Positions 9,480 to 18,458 of a DNA stretch of 21,449 nucleotides are shown here, piece after piece; position 1 is the stretch's first letter; each line of letters begins with the position of its first letter. Origin of the DNA: Daldinia sp. FL1419. Taxonomy: Eukaryota > Ascomycota > Sordariomycetes > Xylariales > Hypoxylaceae. The stretch spans positions 1-21,449 of the forward strand of contig MU623654.1 of the NCBI GenBank assembly GCA_025201765.1. The letters run 5' to 3'. The position numbers were made by a program, and so were the translations under genes. The notes below the pieces were generated by a model that was given only the letters and a program-made list of their open reading frames with translations, was not told the origin of the DNA and ran no database searches.

Positions 9480-11776
9480 TACCTTACAAATACCCCATTA
9501 ACTTTTTTAAAACCAAACCATCTAAATCTCCACAACTCTTTTAAATATAAATAAACCCTCAAAAATTGTTTTTATTATTTAATTAATAAAAATTTATCAT
9601 AGTTTTTCTAAAATCTCCTTTATAAAACTTTCATACAATAATATACACTCTTTTACCGTCTTTTAAATATACCTTCTTATAAAACTCTACCATTCATAAA
9701 AAATCATATATAATAATTCCTCTACATAATCATTCTATTATTCTTTTTAAAATATAATCACCTTACATCCTCAAACTCATATAACCTCTAACCTATTATA
9801 AATTAATTAAAATATAAAACAAATCCTATAAAAACTATCAAAACTCTTATTTAATATATATTAAACTAAAATAATATAATTATATAACCAAAATCACTCT
9901 ACAAAACCCTATTAACCTCCATAAAACCAACCCTTCTAAAATCTTTATAAACTTTTTAAACATAAATAAACCTTCGAAAATTATTTTCTTATCTAATCAA
10001 ATGAAACTCTCAAATACAAAATTATTAATTTTTCTATAAAACTTCATACAATAAAAATATAAAACATATCCTACAAAAATTATTAAAGTTCCTATTCAAT
10101 ATATAAACCCTTAAAAATTAATTCTTATCTAATCAACTCAAACTCTACAAAATCATTACTCTCTTTTATAACTTTTACAATAATTTATAAATTTATTCTC
10201 TTATTAAATATATTATTTATTCTATCTTTTAAACACCAACTACCATTACTAATAATTACCACTATTACCCTTTTATTTAAACACTTTAATACCTACCTTC
10301 TTCAAGATATAATTTATTATAAAATAATTAAAATGTAAGGCATATCCTTCAAAAACTATCACCTAAAACTCTTATTTAATATATATATCTTTAAAAATTA
10401 ATTGTTATCTAATCAAATTAAATTCTTTAAACATCACCTTTTATATAACTTCTTACAATAATTTATAATTTTCTTATTTCTTATTAAATATATTATTTAT
10501 TTTATTTTTTAAATACTAATTACCATTCCTATTAATTACTTCTATTAACCTTTTATTTAATCACTTTAATACCTTCTACAAAATATAATTATTTTATATT
10601 TAATTATTAAAGTTTCTATTTAATATATTAATCTAAAATAATGTAATTACATAATTAAAATTATTTTATAAAACCTTATTAACTTTTATAGAATAACTTT
10701 TCTAAAATTTCCATAAACTTTTTCAGAATATAAAAAAACCTTTAAAAATTAATTCTTATTTAATTAAATTAAGTTTTATAAAATTATTATTTTTTTTAAT
10801 TTATATAATAATTTATAAATTTATTTTTTTATTAGATATATTATCTTTTCCACCTTTTAAATATATTACTATTACCAATAATTATTTTTATTAATTTTTT
10901 TACTTAATTATTTTAATACCTACCCTTTTTAAAATATAATTAATTATAAAGTAATTAAAGTATAGGGTATATCCTGCAGGAGTTATTAAAGCTTTTATTT
11001 AATATTAAATTAATATAATATATTTATATAATAAATATTACCTTATAAAAACCCTATTAACCTCCATAAAATCAAACCTTCTAAATCTCCATAGTTCTTT
11101 TAAATATAAATAAATTCTTAAAAGTTGTTTTTCTAAATATAATTTCTTATAAAATATTATTATTTATAAACAATCATATATAACAATTTATTTTATCCAA
11201 TCATTTTATTTTCCTCCTTAAAATATAATCATTTTATATCTTCTTTCTTATATAACCTTTAACTTATTATAAGGTAATTAAAATGTAAAACATATCTTAT
11301 AAAAGTTATTAAAGTTTTTATTTAATATATAAACCTTTAAGAATTGATTTTTATTTAATTAACTCAAACTCTACAAAATCATCACTTTCTCTTATAACTT
11401 TTACAATAATTTATAACCTTATCTCCAATTAAATATATTAATTTTTTTATCCCCCAAACACTAACTACCATTATAAATAATTATTTTTATTAATTTTTTA
11501 TTTAATTACTTTATTATTTTCTTTAAGATATAATTATTATATATTTAACTATCAAAACTCCTATTCAATATATAAACCCCTAAAAATCAATTTTTATTTA
11601 ATTAAATCAAATTCTCTATCCTAATAAATTAAAATTATATAATTATATAATTAAAGCTGCCTTATAAAACCTTATTAACCTTTATAAAACAATCCCTCCT
11701 AAAATCTCCACAAGCTTTTTTAAACATAAATAGATTTTTAAAAATTAATTCTTATTTAATTAAATCAAATTCTTTA
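9480..11776. repeat. Degenerate tandem repeat array, left part
   Basis: Units of variable length, with landmarks about 130-420 bp apart, recur in one orientation. Each has the order: CTATTAACCTCCATAAAACC; TTTTTAAACATAAATAAACC; AAAAATTAATTCTTATCTAA; ACAATAATTTATAA; AATATAATCA; TTAATTAAAATATAAAACAT; TTATTTAATATATAAACC. The AAAAATTNNTTCTTATCTAA landmark recurs near 9558, 9975, 10111, 10393, 10742, 11119, 11338, 11581 and 11737. The unit is homologous to the interior of the short TIR elements at 4400-4745 and 17800-18140. G is nearly absent on the plus strand in the left half (9481-9540 has 19 C and no G). No coding potential was seen. Confidence 0.7.
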
Positions 11777-11789
11777 TAATAATAAATAT

Positions 11790-12532
11790 TATTATTATTA
11801 TTATTTATTACTACCCTGATTTACCTAGAATATATTACAGGTATCCGGTCCATCTTTTGGTATTTGTTCCAGGTAGGAACTATATTGTGAAAAAAACCTA
11901 CCTACCACTTATTTAATTAAATTATATTATTATAATTTTAATTTTACTTTATATTTTTATTAAAATTTACTTTTCAATAAAAATAATTATATTTTAATAT
12001 AGAAAAATATTTTATATATTATAATATTTAAATTTTATAAAATAATGTAATAATAATTTGGATATAGGATAATAATAAGATCTAAAATGATTTTATTATT
12101 TTTTTCTATAAATAATAAAAATATTATTGTATTATAAACAAGTTATTCTGGGGGAAGGTTAGGATATATGTAGTTTATATAAAGTATAAATATATATAAA
12201 TAATTTCATATTTTTATAAAAAACCATTACCTATTCTTATTTTTATAATTTTCTTTTTAATATTACAATATTATATTTGTTTTCCAAAATGGCTCAAAAT
12301 AATACTACTAATTTATAACCTTTCTTAATTAATTTCAATCTTTTTTATATACCTTACTTGCATTTTATAATATTATAATATAATATTACTATATTTATCA
12401 TATTTATAATCCAGTATTACCTCAAAAAACCCACTTTATTTACATATATATATTATGTTAAACAAAAGAAAGCTTGCATATCTGTAGGTGTTCCATCATC
12501 TCTCCAATTTCATCCCGTTACTGACCCTCCTT
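11790..12532 (-). mobile_element. 5'-truncated LINE-like element, copy L5
   Basis: This 743 bp copy is sense on the minus strand and inserted into the tandem array. A 13 bp duplication, TAATAATAAATAT, lies at 11777-11789 and 12533-12545. It begins, on the plus strand, with the A/T tail and TTACTACCCTGATTTACCTA. Its last 70 bp, at about 12465-12532, keep normal base composition (GCTTGCATATCTGTAGGTGT). The matching segment of L7, at about 18895-18965, has lost almost every C and G by transition. Confidence 0.85.
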
Positions 12533-12545
12533 TAATAATAAATAT

Positions 12546-13440
12546 AATTATATAATTAAAATTATTCTTTTAACCTCCATAAAACCAACCCTTCTAAAAT
12601 TTCCATAAGTTTTTTAAATATAAATAAACCCTTAAAAATTATTTTTCTTATCTAATTAACTCAAATTTATTATAATTTTTTTAAAGATCATTTTAATAAC
12701 GTTTTCATCCAATAATATACATTTTTTTATTAAATATAACCTCCTAATAACGTACTATTATTGGTAAACATTCACTTCTATTAATTTTTTTATTTAATCA
12801 CTTTAATATTCTTTTTAAAATACAATTATTTTATATATTTTATTTTATTTAACCTTTTAATTTAATTAAAATACAAGATATATCTTATAAAAGTTAAATA
12901 TTAATTTTTATTTAATATATAAACCTTTAAAAATTAATTTTTATTTAATTAAGTTAAAATTTTTAAATATAATCTTCCATATAACTTCTTATAATAATTT
13001 ATAACCTTATTTCCAATTAAATATATTATTTTTTTTATTTTTTAAATATTAGTTATTATTACAAATAATTACTTCTATTATTTTTTTATTTAATTAATTT
13101 ACTACCTTCTTTAAGATATAATCACTATATATTTAATTATTAAAGTTCTTATTCAATTATAACCCCTATTTATTTACTTAAAATTTCTATTTAATATATA
13201 AATTTTTAAAAATTAATTTTTATTTGATTAAATTAATCTTTTTAAATATTACCTTTTATATAATTTTTTGTAATAGTTTATAACTTTTTTGTTTTTAATT
13301 GAATATATCATTTTAAATATTAATTATTATTATTAGTAATTAATTTTATTAATTTTTTATTTAATTATTTTAATATTTACTTTTTTTAGGATATAATTAC
13401 TTTATATCTAACTATTAAAACTCTTATTAAATTAGAGCAC
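12546..13440. repeat. Degenerate tandem repeat array, right part
   Basis: The array of 9480-11776 continues here in the same orientation, on the other side of LINE copy L5. The AAAAATTNNTT landmark recurs near 12633, 12928 and 13207, with the associated AAATATAAATAAACC and TTTAATATATAAA motifs. From about 12900 on, more C-to-T changes are visible than in the left part. No gene is seen. Confidence 0.65.
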
Positions 13441-13957
13441 CTAATTAATTAAAATATTTATTCAATATTTTGGTTAAATAATTTTAAGGGGAATTTGTTA
13501 ATATAAGTTTTTGTTCAACTAAAAAAGCTATATACCACGGGAAGTCATAGGCATGCATATAAGGTACAAAAAAAATCTTTAATTATTTTAATTCATTATA
13601 TTAATTCAAAACCTATTTAAAAACATTAATAATTAATATTATTTAAAAAATAATTGAATTTATAATCTTTTAAAATAAATTATATGTACTTTTAATAAGA
13701 GGTTGTTGTATAATAATTAAAAACGTTCAAAAATATAGGGGATTTCTTTAGGAGCTAATTGATTAATTAGGATTGTAATGCAATTAATGAAATAAGAAAG
13801 ATATAGATATAAATAAAATAATATAATAAAAATAAAAAATAAATAAAAAAATTATTAAAAAAATATAATTAAAAAAATATATTAATTTAAAGATATAAAA
13901 AAAATTATATTTTTAATATTATATATTTTAAATTTATTTATCAACTTCATCTAAAAG
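13441..13957. other. Non-coding tract between the array and LINE copy L6
   Basis: Two less mutated patches, at about 13470-13560 (CCACGGGAAGTCATAGGCAT) and 13735-13790, are embedded in A/T-rich sequence. Neither could be assigned to a gene or to a repeat family seen elsewhere in the window. Confidence 0.55.
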
Positions 13958-13971
13958 GATATATTAAATTA

Positions 13972-14050
13972 TTTATTTATTTATTTATTACTACCCCGAT
14001 TTACCTAGAATATGTTACAGGTATCCGGTCCATCTTTTGGTATTTGTTCC
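13972..14050 (-). mobile_element. Very short LINE-like 3' end, copy L6
   Basis: This 79 bp copy holds only the (TTTA)n tail and the last 60-odd bases of the family, breaking off after GGTATTTGTTCC. An exact 14 bp duplication, GATATATTAAATTA, flanks it at 13958-13971 and 14051-14064. The combination of tail, extreme 5' truncation and target duplication is strong evidence for retrotransposition, rather than a solo inverted repeat or a deletion relic. It has few RIP-type changes, as expected for a copy too short to be recognised. Confidence 0.88.
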
Positions 14051-14256
14051 GATATATTAAATTAATAAATATAAAAATAATATAAAAAAATTCTTTCCCT
14101 TATAATAATTCCATAAAAAACCTCACCATTCTATTTTAAAATTCTAATAACAATAATAATAACTTAAATTCTACAATCATAATTTTTCCCTATATATTAT
14201 ATGACAAGATTCCGTTTCAATTTCGGACACAAATCAATTGGACATTAATATCAAAC

Positions 14257-15486
14257 ATGGAAAGATCCCGTCAGATCCGCCCTTCCAAAGATGTGGCTAG
14301 CGAACCTCCCAAAGTCCTGTTGCTAGCCCTCTGCCGTACACACATCCATCTTGACAAACCCTTTCTTCTCCTTATTCTGATCTGCAATCCCCCTTCTGTC
14401 AGTCACCGTAATAACTCAGATCTTCTACGCGAAATGGATTCCTGCGATGAAGCCTTTTGAACCACTGAGGTGAAAGGGTGTTATTCCAAAGAGGATCTCT
14501 ACCTTCGAGATAGGCAGCTTTTAGCAGAAAGCTACCAATACGGTGTGACGTCCATCTGTACTTTCGTAGAAGTAAACCACGTCACTAGGGTATTACCACT
14601 AACCACAGCTATTCGACACAAGTCTTGAATTTGCTCATCTGTTAGAGATCCAGATCTGTTTGTTTGCCCAAGACCCCCTTTTCCCTGGCACGTACGGAGA
14701 GAGGAATCGATTGATTGCCGCCTTGGCCCTCCAAGACCACACCACGTCTATTGAAACTCTTGGAACCACTCATTACTTAAACTTCCACTTAGAAGATAAT
14801 TCATCTCAACTTCCTCATCCAATCAACCCTTAACATTTTCTGTTGTCGGATTGCTTCAAAACATAATTGGATGAATTTGGCTGATCAACCCAAAACCGTG
14901 GTTCTTGGACATTGTACCCAACTCACTAACCTCAGCAACTCGAGTTTTTCACAACTAGCGGAACCCATTATTCGAAGCGGTCTTCCAATTTATTTTGTTG
15001 GCCTGCCTCCCAGCGATATGTCCATGACAGGCCGCCTAGCTTCTACTAGGGAGGTGTCGCAAGCACGGCTGTGCGGTACTCTACAAGTACCGTCTATCAT
15101 GAAGGATCTCAGCATATCTGCATACATCGGCGTGAATAATGTTGGGAACGCCTTCACGCCTTTTGGGACGGATGATCCCTTATAGCTGGCGTCGTGGGGC
15201 GTGGGCATCTACTGAGCCGGAACGATACATGATGCTAAACTGTTATATGGCTGTATAATTTGGCTGGTTAGGAGAGCTATCGGTATCAAAGAGGTCGAAT
15301 ATGAAAATATCGTCAAAGGCTAGTCCGGTTAATGGCATGTTTTGGATCAAGAATAAAAAAAAACCACGTCCAGCTGTCAGGACTTGTCAATGGTTCCTAC
15401 CTGAGAATCCCAGCAAGACAGCAGACGAGTTTCAAAGATCTCATTTGGAACCCGCCTGAACCTGAGTTGAAGTCCATCGTTCAATG
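14257..15486 (+). pseudogene. Broken amidohydrolase (cytosine-deaminase-like metal-dependent hydrolase)
   Basis: The fragments line up in order with fungal amidohydrolase-superfamily proteins of the cytosine deaminase type, TIM-barrel enzymes that hydrolyse C-N bonds. Visible pieces: the metal-binding HxH motif THIHLDK (codons 28-34 from the ATG at 14257); EDLYLRDRQLLAESYQ and VTSICTFVEV; FAQDPLFPG with IETLGTTHY; FHLEDN; KTVVLGHCTQLT with the barrel histidine; FVGLPPSDM; GTLQVPSIMKDL; GVNNVGNAFTPFGT; and, past a stop, LASWGVGIY. A C-terminal IWNPPEPELKSIV lies in another frame. Damage includes stops at 14458-14460, 15183-15185, 15213-15215 and 15321-15323. Frame changes lie near 14625, 14825 and after 15323, and about 30 codons appear to be missing before FHLEDN. 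The stops at 15183 (CAG to TAG) and 15213 (CGA to TGA) fit RIP-type change; the frameshifts do not. It is convergent with the SPX-RING gene, 171 bp away. Introns cannot explain all the stops. Confidence 0.85.
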
Positions 15487-15657
15487 AGTAAAGGGATTAT
15501 GAGTTCAGCAGGAACTATTCTCCTCCCCCTAGCTACTTTGAGCGTAGAAATGAAGCATTATTGAGGTACATTTCATGAAATGTAACCCATCCGTCAGCTA
15601 ATACATTGATAGATGATATGAATTTCCTCGTACATGCAAGTGTTACGAATGCAAGCC
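15487..15657. other. Intergenic spacer between convergent gene ends
   Basis: This 171 bp of ordinary base composition separates the pseudogene's last recognisable codons from the stop of the SPX-RING gene. It should hold that gene's 3' untranslated region on the minus strand. I see no clear polyadenylation signal. Confidence 0.5.
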
Positions 15658-17145
15658 TCACATCATAGAACAAGGCGAGTCCGAATAATGAGGACCGAAT
15701 ATCTCCTGGTTACGTTCGCGCTCGTTCGCTCGGATTTTTTCTTTGACTTCCTTTGGAAAGTACTCGCGAAGAAATGCAGCCCGTTCGCTATCAAAGTGTT
15801 CTATTCCAGCTTGCATGATCACGTCAGCCCGGCAAAGGGGACATAGTCTTTCGTTTTTACGTGACATCTTTACGAGACACCGACTGCAGAATATGTGCTG
15901 ACAGTCTAGTCGAACGGGCCAATATGCGACGACAAAGCAGATAGGACAGAGATAATCATCGAGCTGCGGAATAATCGAGATTAAATCACTCGACATCTGT
16001 GCGCATATGTCCTTGGCTACACTCCCCGCCAGAAGCTTATTGGATTGAACAGTAACGGGGAATGCACGTGAAACACCTAGCGCCGTTCTCTTATCGAATT
16101 CTGCTTTATAATTAGCAAGACATAGAAGATTGGCATGGATAAATATAGTGGGAAGCGTACTTTTAAGTATCTTGGTTACTGCCAGGCTATTGATTTCCTG
16201 GAATTTAAGTATTTGCAGTAGCAGCGCGTTCATGTTAAGGAATCGGGTATACGCTTGCCGGCTACTCTCTAGTTTGAGGCCATGAATGAGCTTTTTCGAC
16301 AAGACTTTATCCTGGAACCACCCGAGTTGCTCGACCGCTTGAGTGCTTGTTCTGGCGCCATGGTCGTTCTCCCTGGTTGAAAAGAAGATCCGTGCCTCCA
16401 AGTACAGTTCAAAGATACTACGCCAAGCTTCTAAATCTCCTCTCGCTCTTCGACCCTTTGATGGTTTCGTAGCCTTGTTGATGTCTTGCCCCAGAAGTGC
16501 TATCTCTTTTCCTAGTTTATCTTGTTCTTCTTGTTGTAGCATATCCAGGTTCGAAACATCAGTCTGTAAGATTTCAAAGAATTCACCATCGAAGACCAAG
16601 GGTACTTCAATCTGTTTTACCGATAAGGGCTCCTCTTTCCACGATGAAACCTGCTCGGTGTTCAAGAGTAAATCTGTGGGCTGAGTGGAGGCATCTTGGG
16701 GTGCACTACGGGGTTTTTGGACTGACGGGCTTGATGCTTCGCCTGCCCTAGATACCACTTCCTTCAAAAAGTCTCTTGTAGACGGCGTCAATTTGGCATC
16801 TACAGCCACGCCATCTTGAAAGTGGATGAAGAAAGTAAGCCTTGGGCGGAAATGGTTGGAATCGGCCATTTTCCCATCCAAATGATAATGAAAGGCTACC
16901 ACAGATGGGTCCTTCTGGCTACCAGCTAATTGAGCAAGAGTATCTTTGTCCAGCCCGAGCTCCGTGAGCTCGTTGGTTACCTTTTTGAGACATTTTTTAA
17001 GCTGGCCATAAGGAACTGCGGAGTTAACCCATTTCTCGGGGAAGCCTAATATGGCGGTTAGTGATGGGTTATTAATGAAGTAGAAAGAGCAAGTAGATAG
17101 ACCTTCTCTTTGCAGAGCTTTCCTGAATTCTTGAGCAAATTTCAT
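15658..17145 (-). CDS. SPX-RING E3 ubiquitin ligase, fungal RING-14 type (two introns)
   Basis: The product is probably a phosphate-signalling ubiquitin ligase. The SPX domain senses inositol pyrophosphates and the RING domain recruits an E2. In fission yeast an SPX-RING ligase (Pqr1) restrains phosphate uptake; a similar role here is inferred. The start MKFAQEF is the invariant SPX N-terminus. Numbered on the unspliced 495-codon frame, SPX sequence covers about 1-362 with a variable linker at 130-180. Basic residues lie at YGQLKKCLKK (46-55), and DGEFFEILQTDV (186-197) and WRSIFELYLEAR (241-252) are recognisable. The RING is C3HC4: C400, C403, C415, H417, C420, C423, C435, C438. The chain ends C492-S-M-M, a CaaX-like motif. 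The frame is open but not all coding: introns at 17046-17102 and 16101-16160 are supported by splice signals and protein conservation. Exons are 17145-17103, 17045-16161 and 16100-15658, giving 456 residues. No signal peptide or membrane segment is seen. Confidence 0.93.
   Translation of the reverse strand: MKFAQEFRKALQREGLSTCSFYFINNPSLTAILGFPEKWVNSAVPYGQLKKCLKKVTNELTELGLDKDTLAQLAGSQKDPSVVAFHYHLDGKMADSNHFRPRLTFFIHFQDGVAVDAKLTPSTRDFLKEVVSRAGEASSPSVQKPRSAPQDASTQPTDLLLNTEQVSSWKEEPLSVKQIEVPLVFDGEFFEILQTDVSNLDMLQQEEQDKLGKEIALLGQDINKATKPSKGRRARGDLEAWRSIFELYLEARIFFSTRENDHGARTSTQAVEQLGWFQDKVLSKKLIHGLKLESSRQAYTRFLNMNALLLQILKFQEINSLAVTKILKSTLPTIFIHANLLCLANYKAEFDKRTALGVSRAFPVTVQSNKLLAGSVAKDICAQMSSDLISIIPQLDDYLCPICFVVAYWPVRLDCQHIFCSRCLVKMSRKNERLCPLCRADVIMQAGIEHFDSERAAFLREYFPKEVKEKIRANERERNQEIFGPHYSDSPCSMM
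16101..16160 (-). other. Intron 2 of the SPX-RING gene (60 bp, in frame)
   Basis: On the minus strand the segment starts GTACGC, carries the branch-site-like TTGCTAAT and ends AAAGCAG. It has no stop codon and is exactly 20 codons long, so the frame reads straight through it. Removing it turns KILKST...KAEFDKRTALG into KILKKFDKRTALG, the conserved end of an SPX domain. The alternative acceptor three bases earlier (AAAG, 57 bp) would give KILKTEFDKR, which fits the family less well. Confidence 0.87.
17046..17102 (-). other. Intron 1 of the SPX-RING gene (57 bp, in frame)
   Basis: On the minus strand the segment starts GTCTAT, carries a perfect CACTAAC branch site and ends ATATTAG. It is 19 codons long without a stop. 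Removing it joins LQREG to FPEKWV, giving the usual SPX opening (REGFPxxWVxSAVPYGQLKKC), and deletes LSTCSFYFINNPSLTAIL, which has no place in the family. The donor GTCTAT departs from GTAAGT, so splicing may be inefficient. Confidence 0.87.
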
Positions 17146-17575
17146 GAGAATTGTTGAATGTAATTTATAATATGTGGTTCCCTGGCCTGGGCGAGCAAGT
17201 CGTCTTCAAGATGTGCAGCTGTACTGGGGTTGTAGTTCTAGCGTGGATTAAATTTAAAATATTGTAATCAGTTACGGAAGGCTTACAATCGGATGCCTGC
17301 CAGGAGGCTCGCATATAAGGTTAACGATAATTAAATTAAAGAAAAAAAAAGATCTAATTACAGGTGGAAAGCTTCAGGAATTTATAAATAACGCTACAAA
17401 CGTACGTACCACATACTAGACCCACTGTTGCTACCCCTTCAATAAGTTTAAATTATTATGAAGCTTATTATTGAAATTTAGGTTCAAAAAATTTTAAAAT
17501 TATAATTTATATAAATAAGTATTTAAATTATTATATGATTATTATTATTTCTATTTTATTTTATTGAATTTGATA
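17146..17575 (-). promoter_or_regulatory. Upstream region of the SPX-RING gene and edge of the island
   Basis: About 200 bp next to the start codon has normal composition, and the switch to A/T-rich DNA comes at about 17330-17450. No TATA box or binding site can be named with confidence. Only some 430 bp separate the ATG from the next transposon, so the promoter is probably confined to this stretch. Confidence 0.4.
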
Positions 17576-17583
17576 TTAATAAA

Positions 17584-18321
17584 GAGCAACATTAGTTGGG
17601 CAGTAGGGGGCGTGATATTTGGGCAGTAGCCACATAATTTATGAGGCGCACCACAGGTACGTACCTTTATATATAATTTTAATAATAGTTTTTTATATTA
17701 AAAATGAATCTTTTTTTTCTAATTTTAATATATTACCTAATAAAATCTTTATTATTTATATTAAATTTTAATCTTTTTAATTTGATACCTTATTAATTCC
17801 TTTTTAAGGTTTATATATGTTCTTTTGGATATAAATAGGCCCTTAAGAATTATTTTCTTGCCTGATCAATTCAAATTCTATATAGTTCTTTAGAGATTGC
17901 CTTTATAGAATCTTTATATAAGAATATATAGTTTTTAGTCTTTTTTTTGAAGATATTTTCTTAAAATACGCTATTATTAGTAAATAATTACTTATATCTA
18001 TTCTTCTATCTAATTAACCTATTCCTTTTTTTAGGATATAGATACCTTATATCTTTTAATTTATATAACCTTTGGTTGTTATGGGTTAATTAAAATGTAG
18101 GGTATATTTTGTAAGAGCTATTGGAGCTCCTATTCAATATAAAAATATATAAATTCTATAATTAATAAATTAAATATTTTTTTTAAAGAATTAAAATCCT
18201 AAGGAGGTATAAAAAAATATTAGGAAATATATATTAAAAAGTACGTACCCCTTAGGGACCCCACTTCTTTTATGGCTACTGCCCGAATATCACGCCCCCT
18301 ATTGCCCAATTAGTATTGCTC
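17584..18321. mobile_element. Short non-autonomous TIR element, second copy
   Basis: This 738 bp element has inverted repeats of about 50 bp: left end GAGCAACATTAGTTGGGCAG, right end TTGCCCAATTAGTATTGCTC. The exact 8 bp duplication TTAATAAA lies at 17576-17583 and 18322-18329. It is collinear with the element at 4228-4952, including the array-like interior at about 17800-18140. It keeps about 50 bp more of the outer left sequence shared with the long element. It is moderately RIP-mutated and has no coding potential. It lies 430 bp upstream of the SPX-RING gene. Confidence 0.9.
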
Positions 18322-18458
18322 TTAATAAAAGTCAAATGTTAGGAGGTTAAAATCCTTAACTACATAATCCTTACAACCATAATCTATACACTAAGTTTTA
18401 AATTGTTAATACTTCCAAAAATATAAAAAAAGTTTTTAATATTATTAATTTGAATGAA

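Noticed and set aside
9480..13440. CRISPR-like array
   Set aside because: Units are long, uneven and diverged throughout, without short conserved repeats and unique spacers, and the context is eukaryotic.
14990..15208. Minus-strand 72-codon frame inside the amidohydrolase pseudogene
   Set aside because: It is antisense to clearly conserved plus-strand motifs (GTLQVPSI, GVNNVGNAFTP) and shows no recognisable protein features.
15634..16751. Three plus-strand frames opposite the SPX-RING gene (15634-15846, 16343-16684, 16497-16751)
   Set aside because: They are shadows of the minus-strand coding sequence; none has conserved motifs.
17395..17440. Possible degraded TIR end (CGTACGTACC, then ACTAGACCCACTGTTGCTAC)
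   Set aside because: It recalls GTACGTACC and CTAGTGTTGCTC of the TIR family, but the GGGCAGTAG motifs are absent and there is no partner end or 8 bp duplication.
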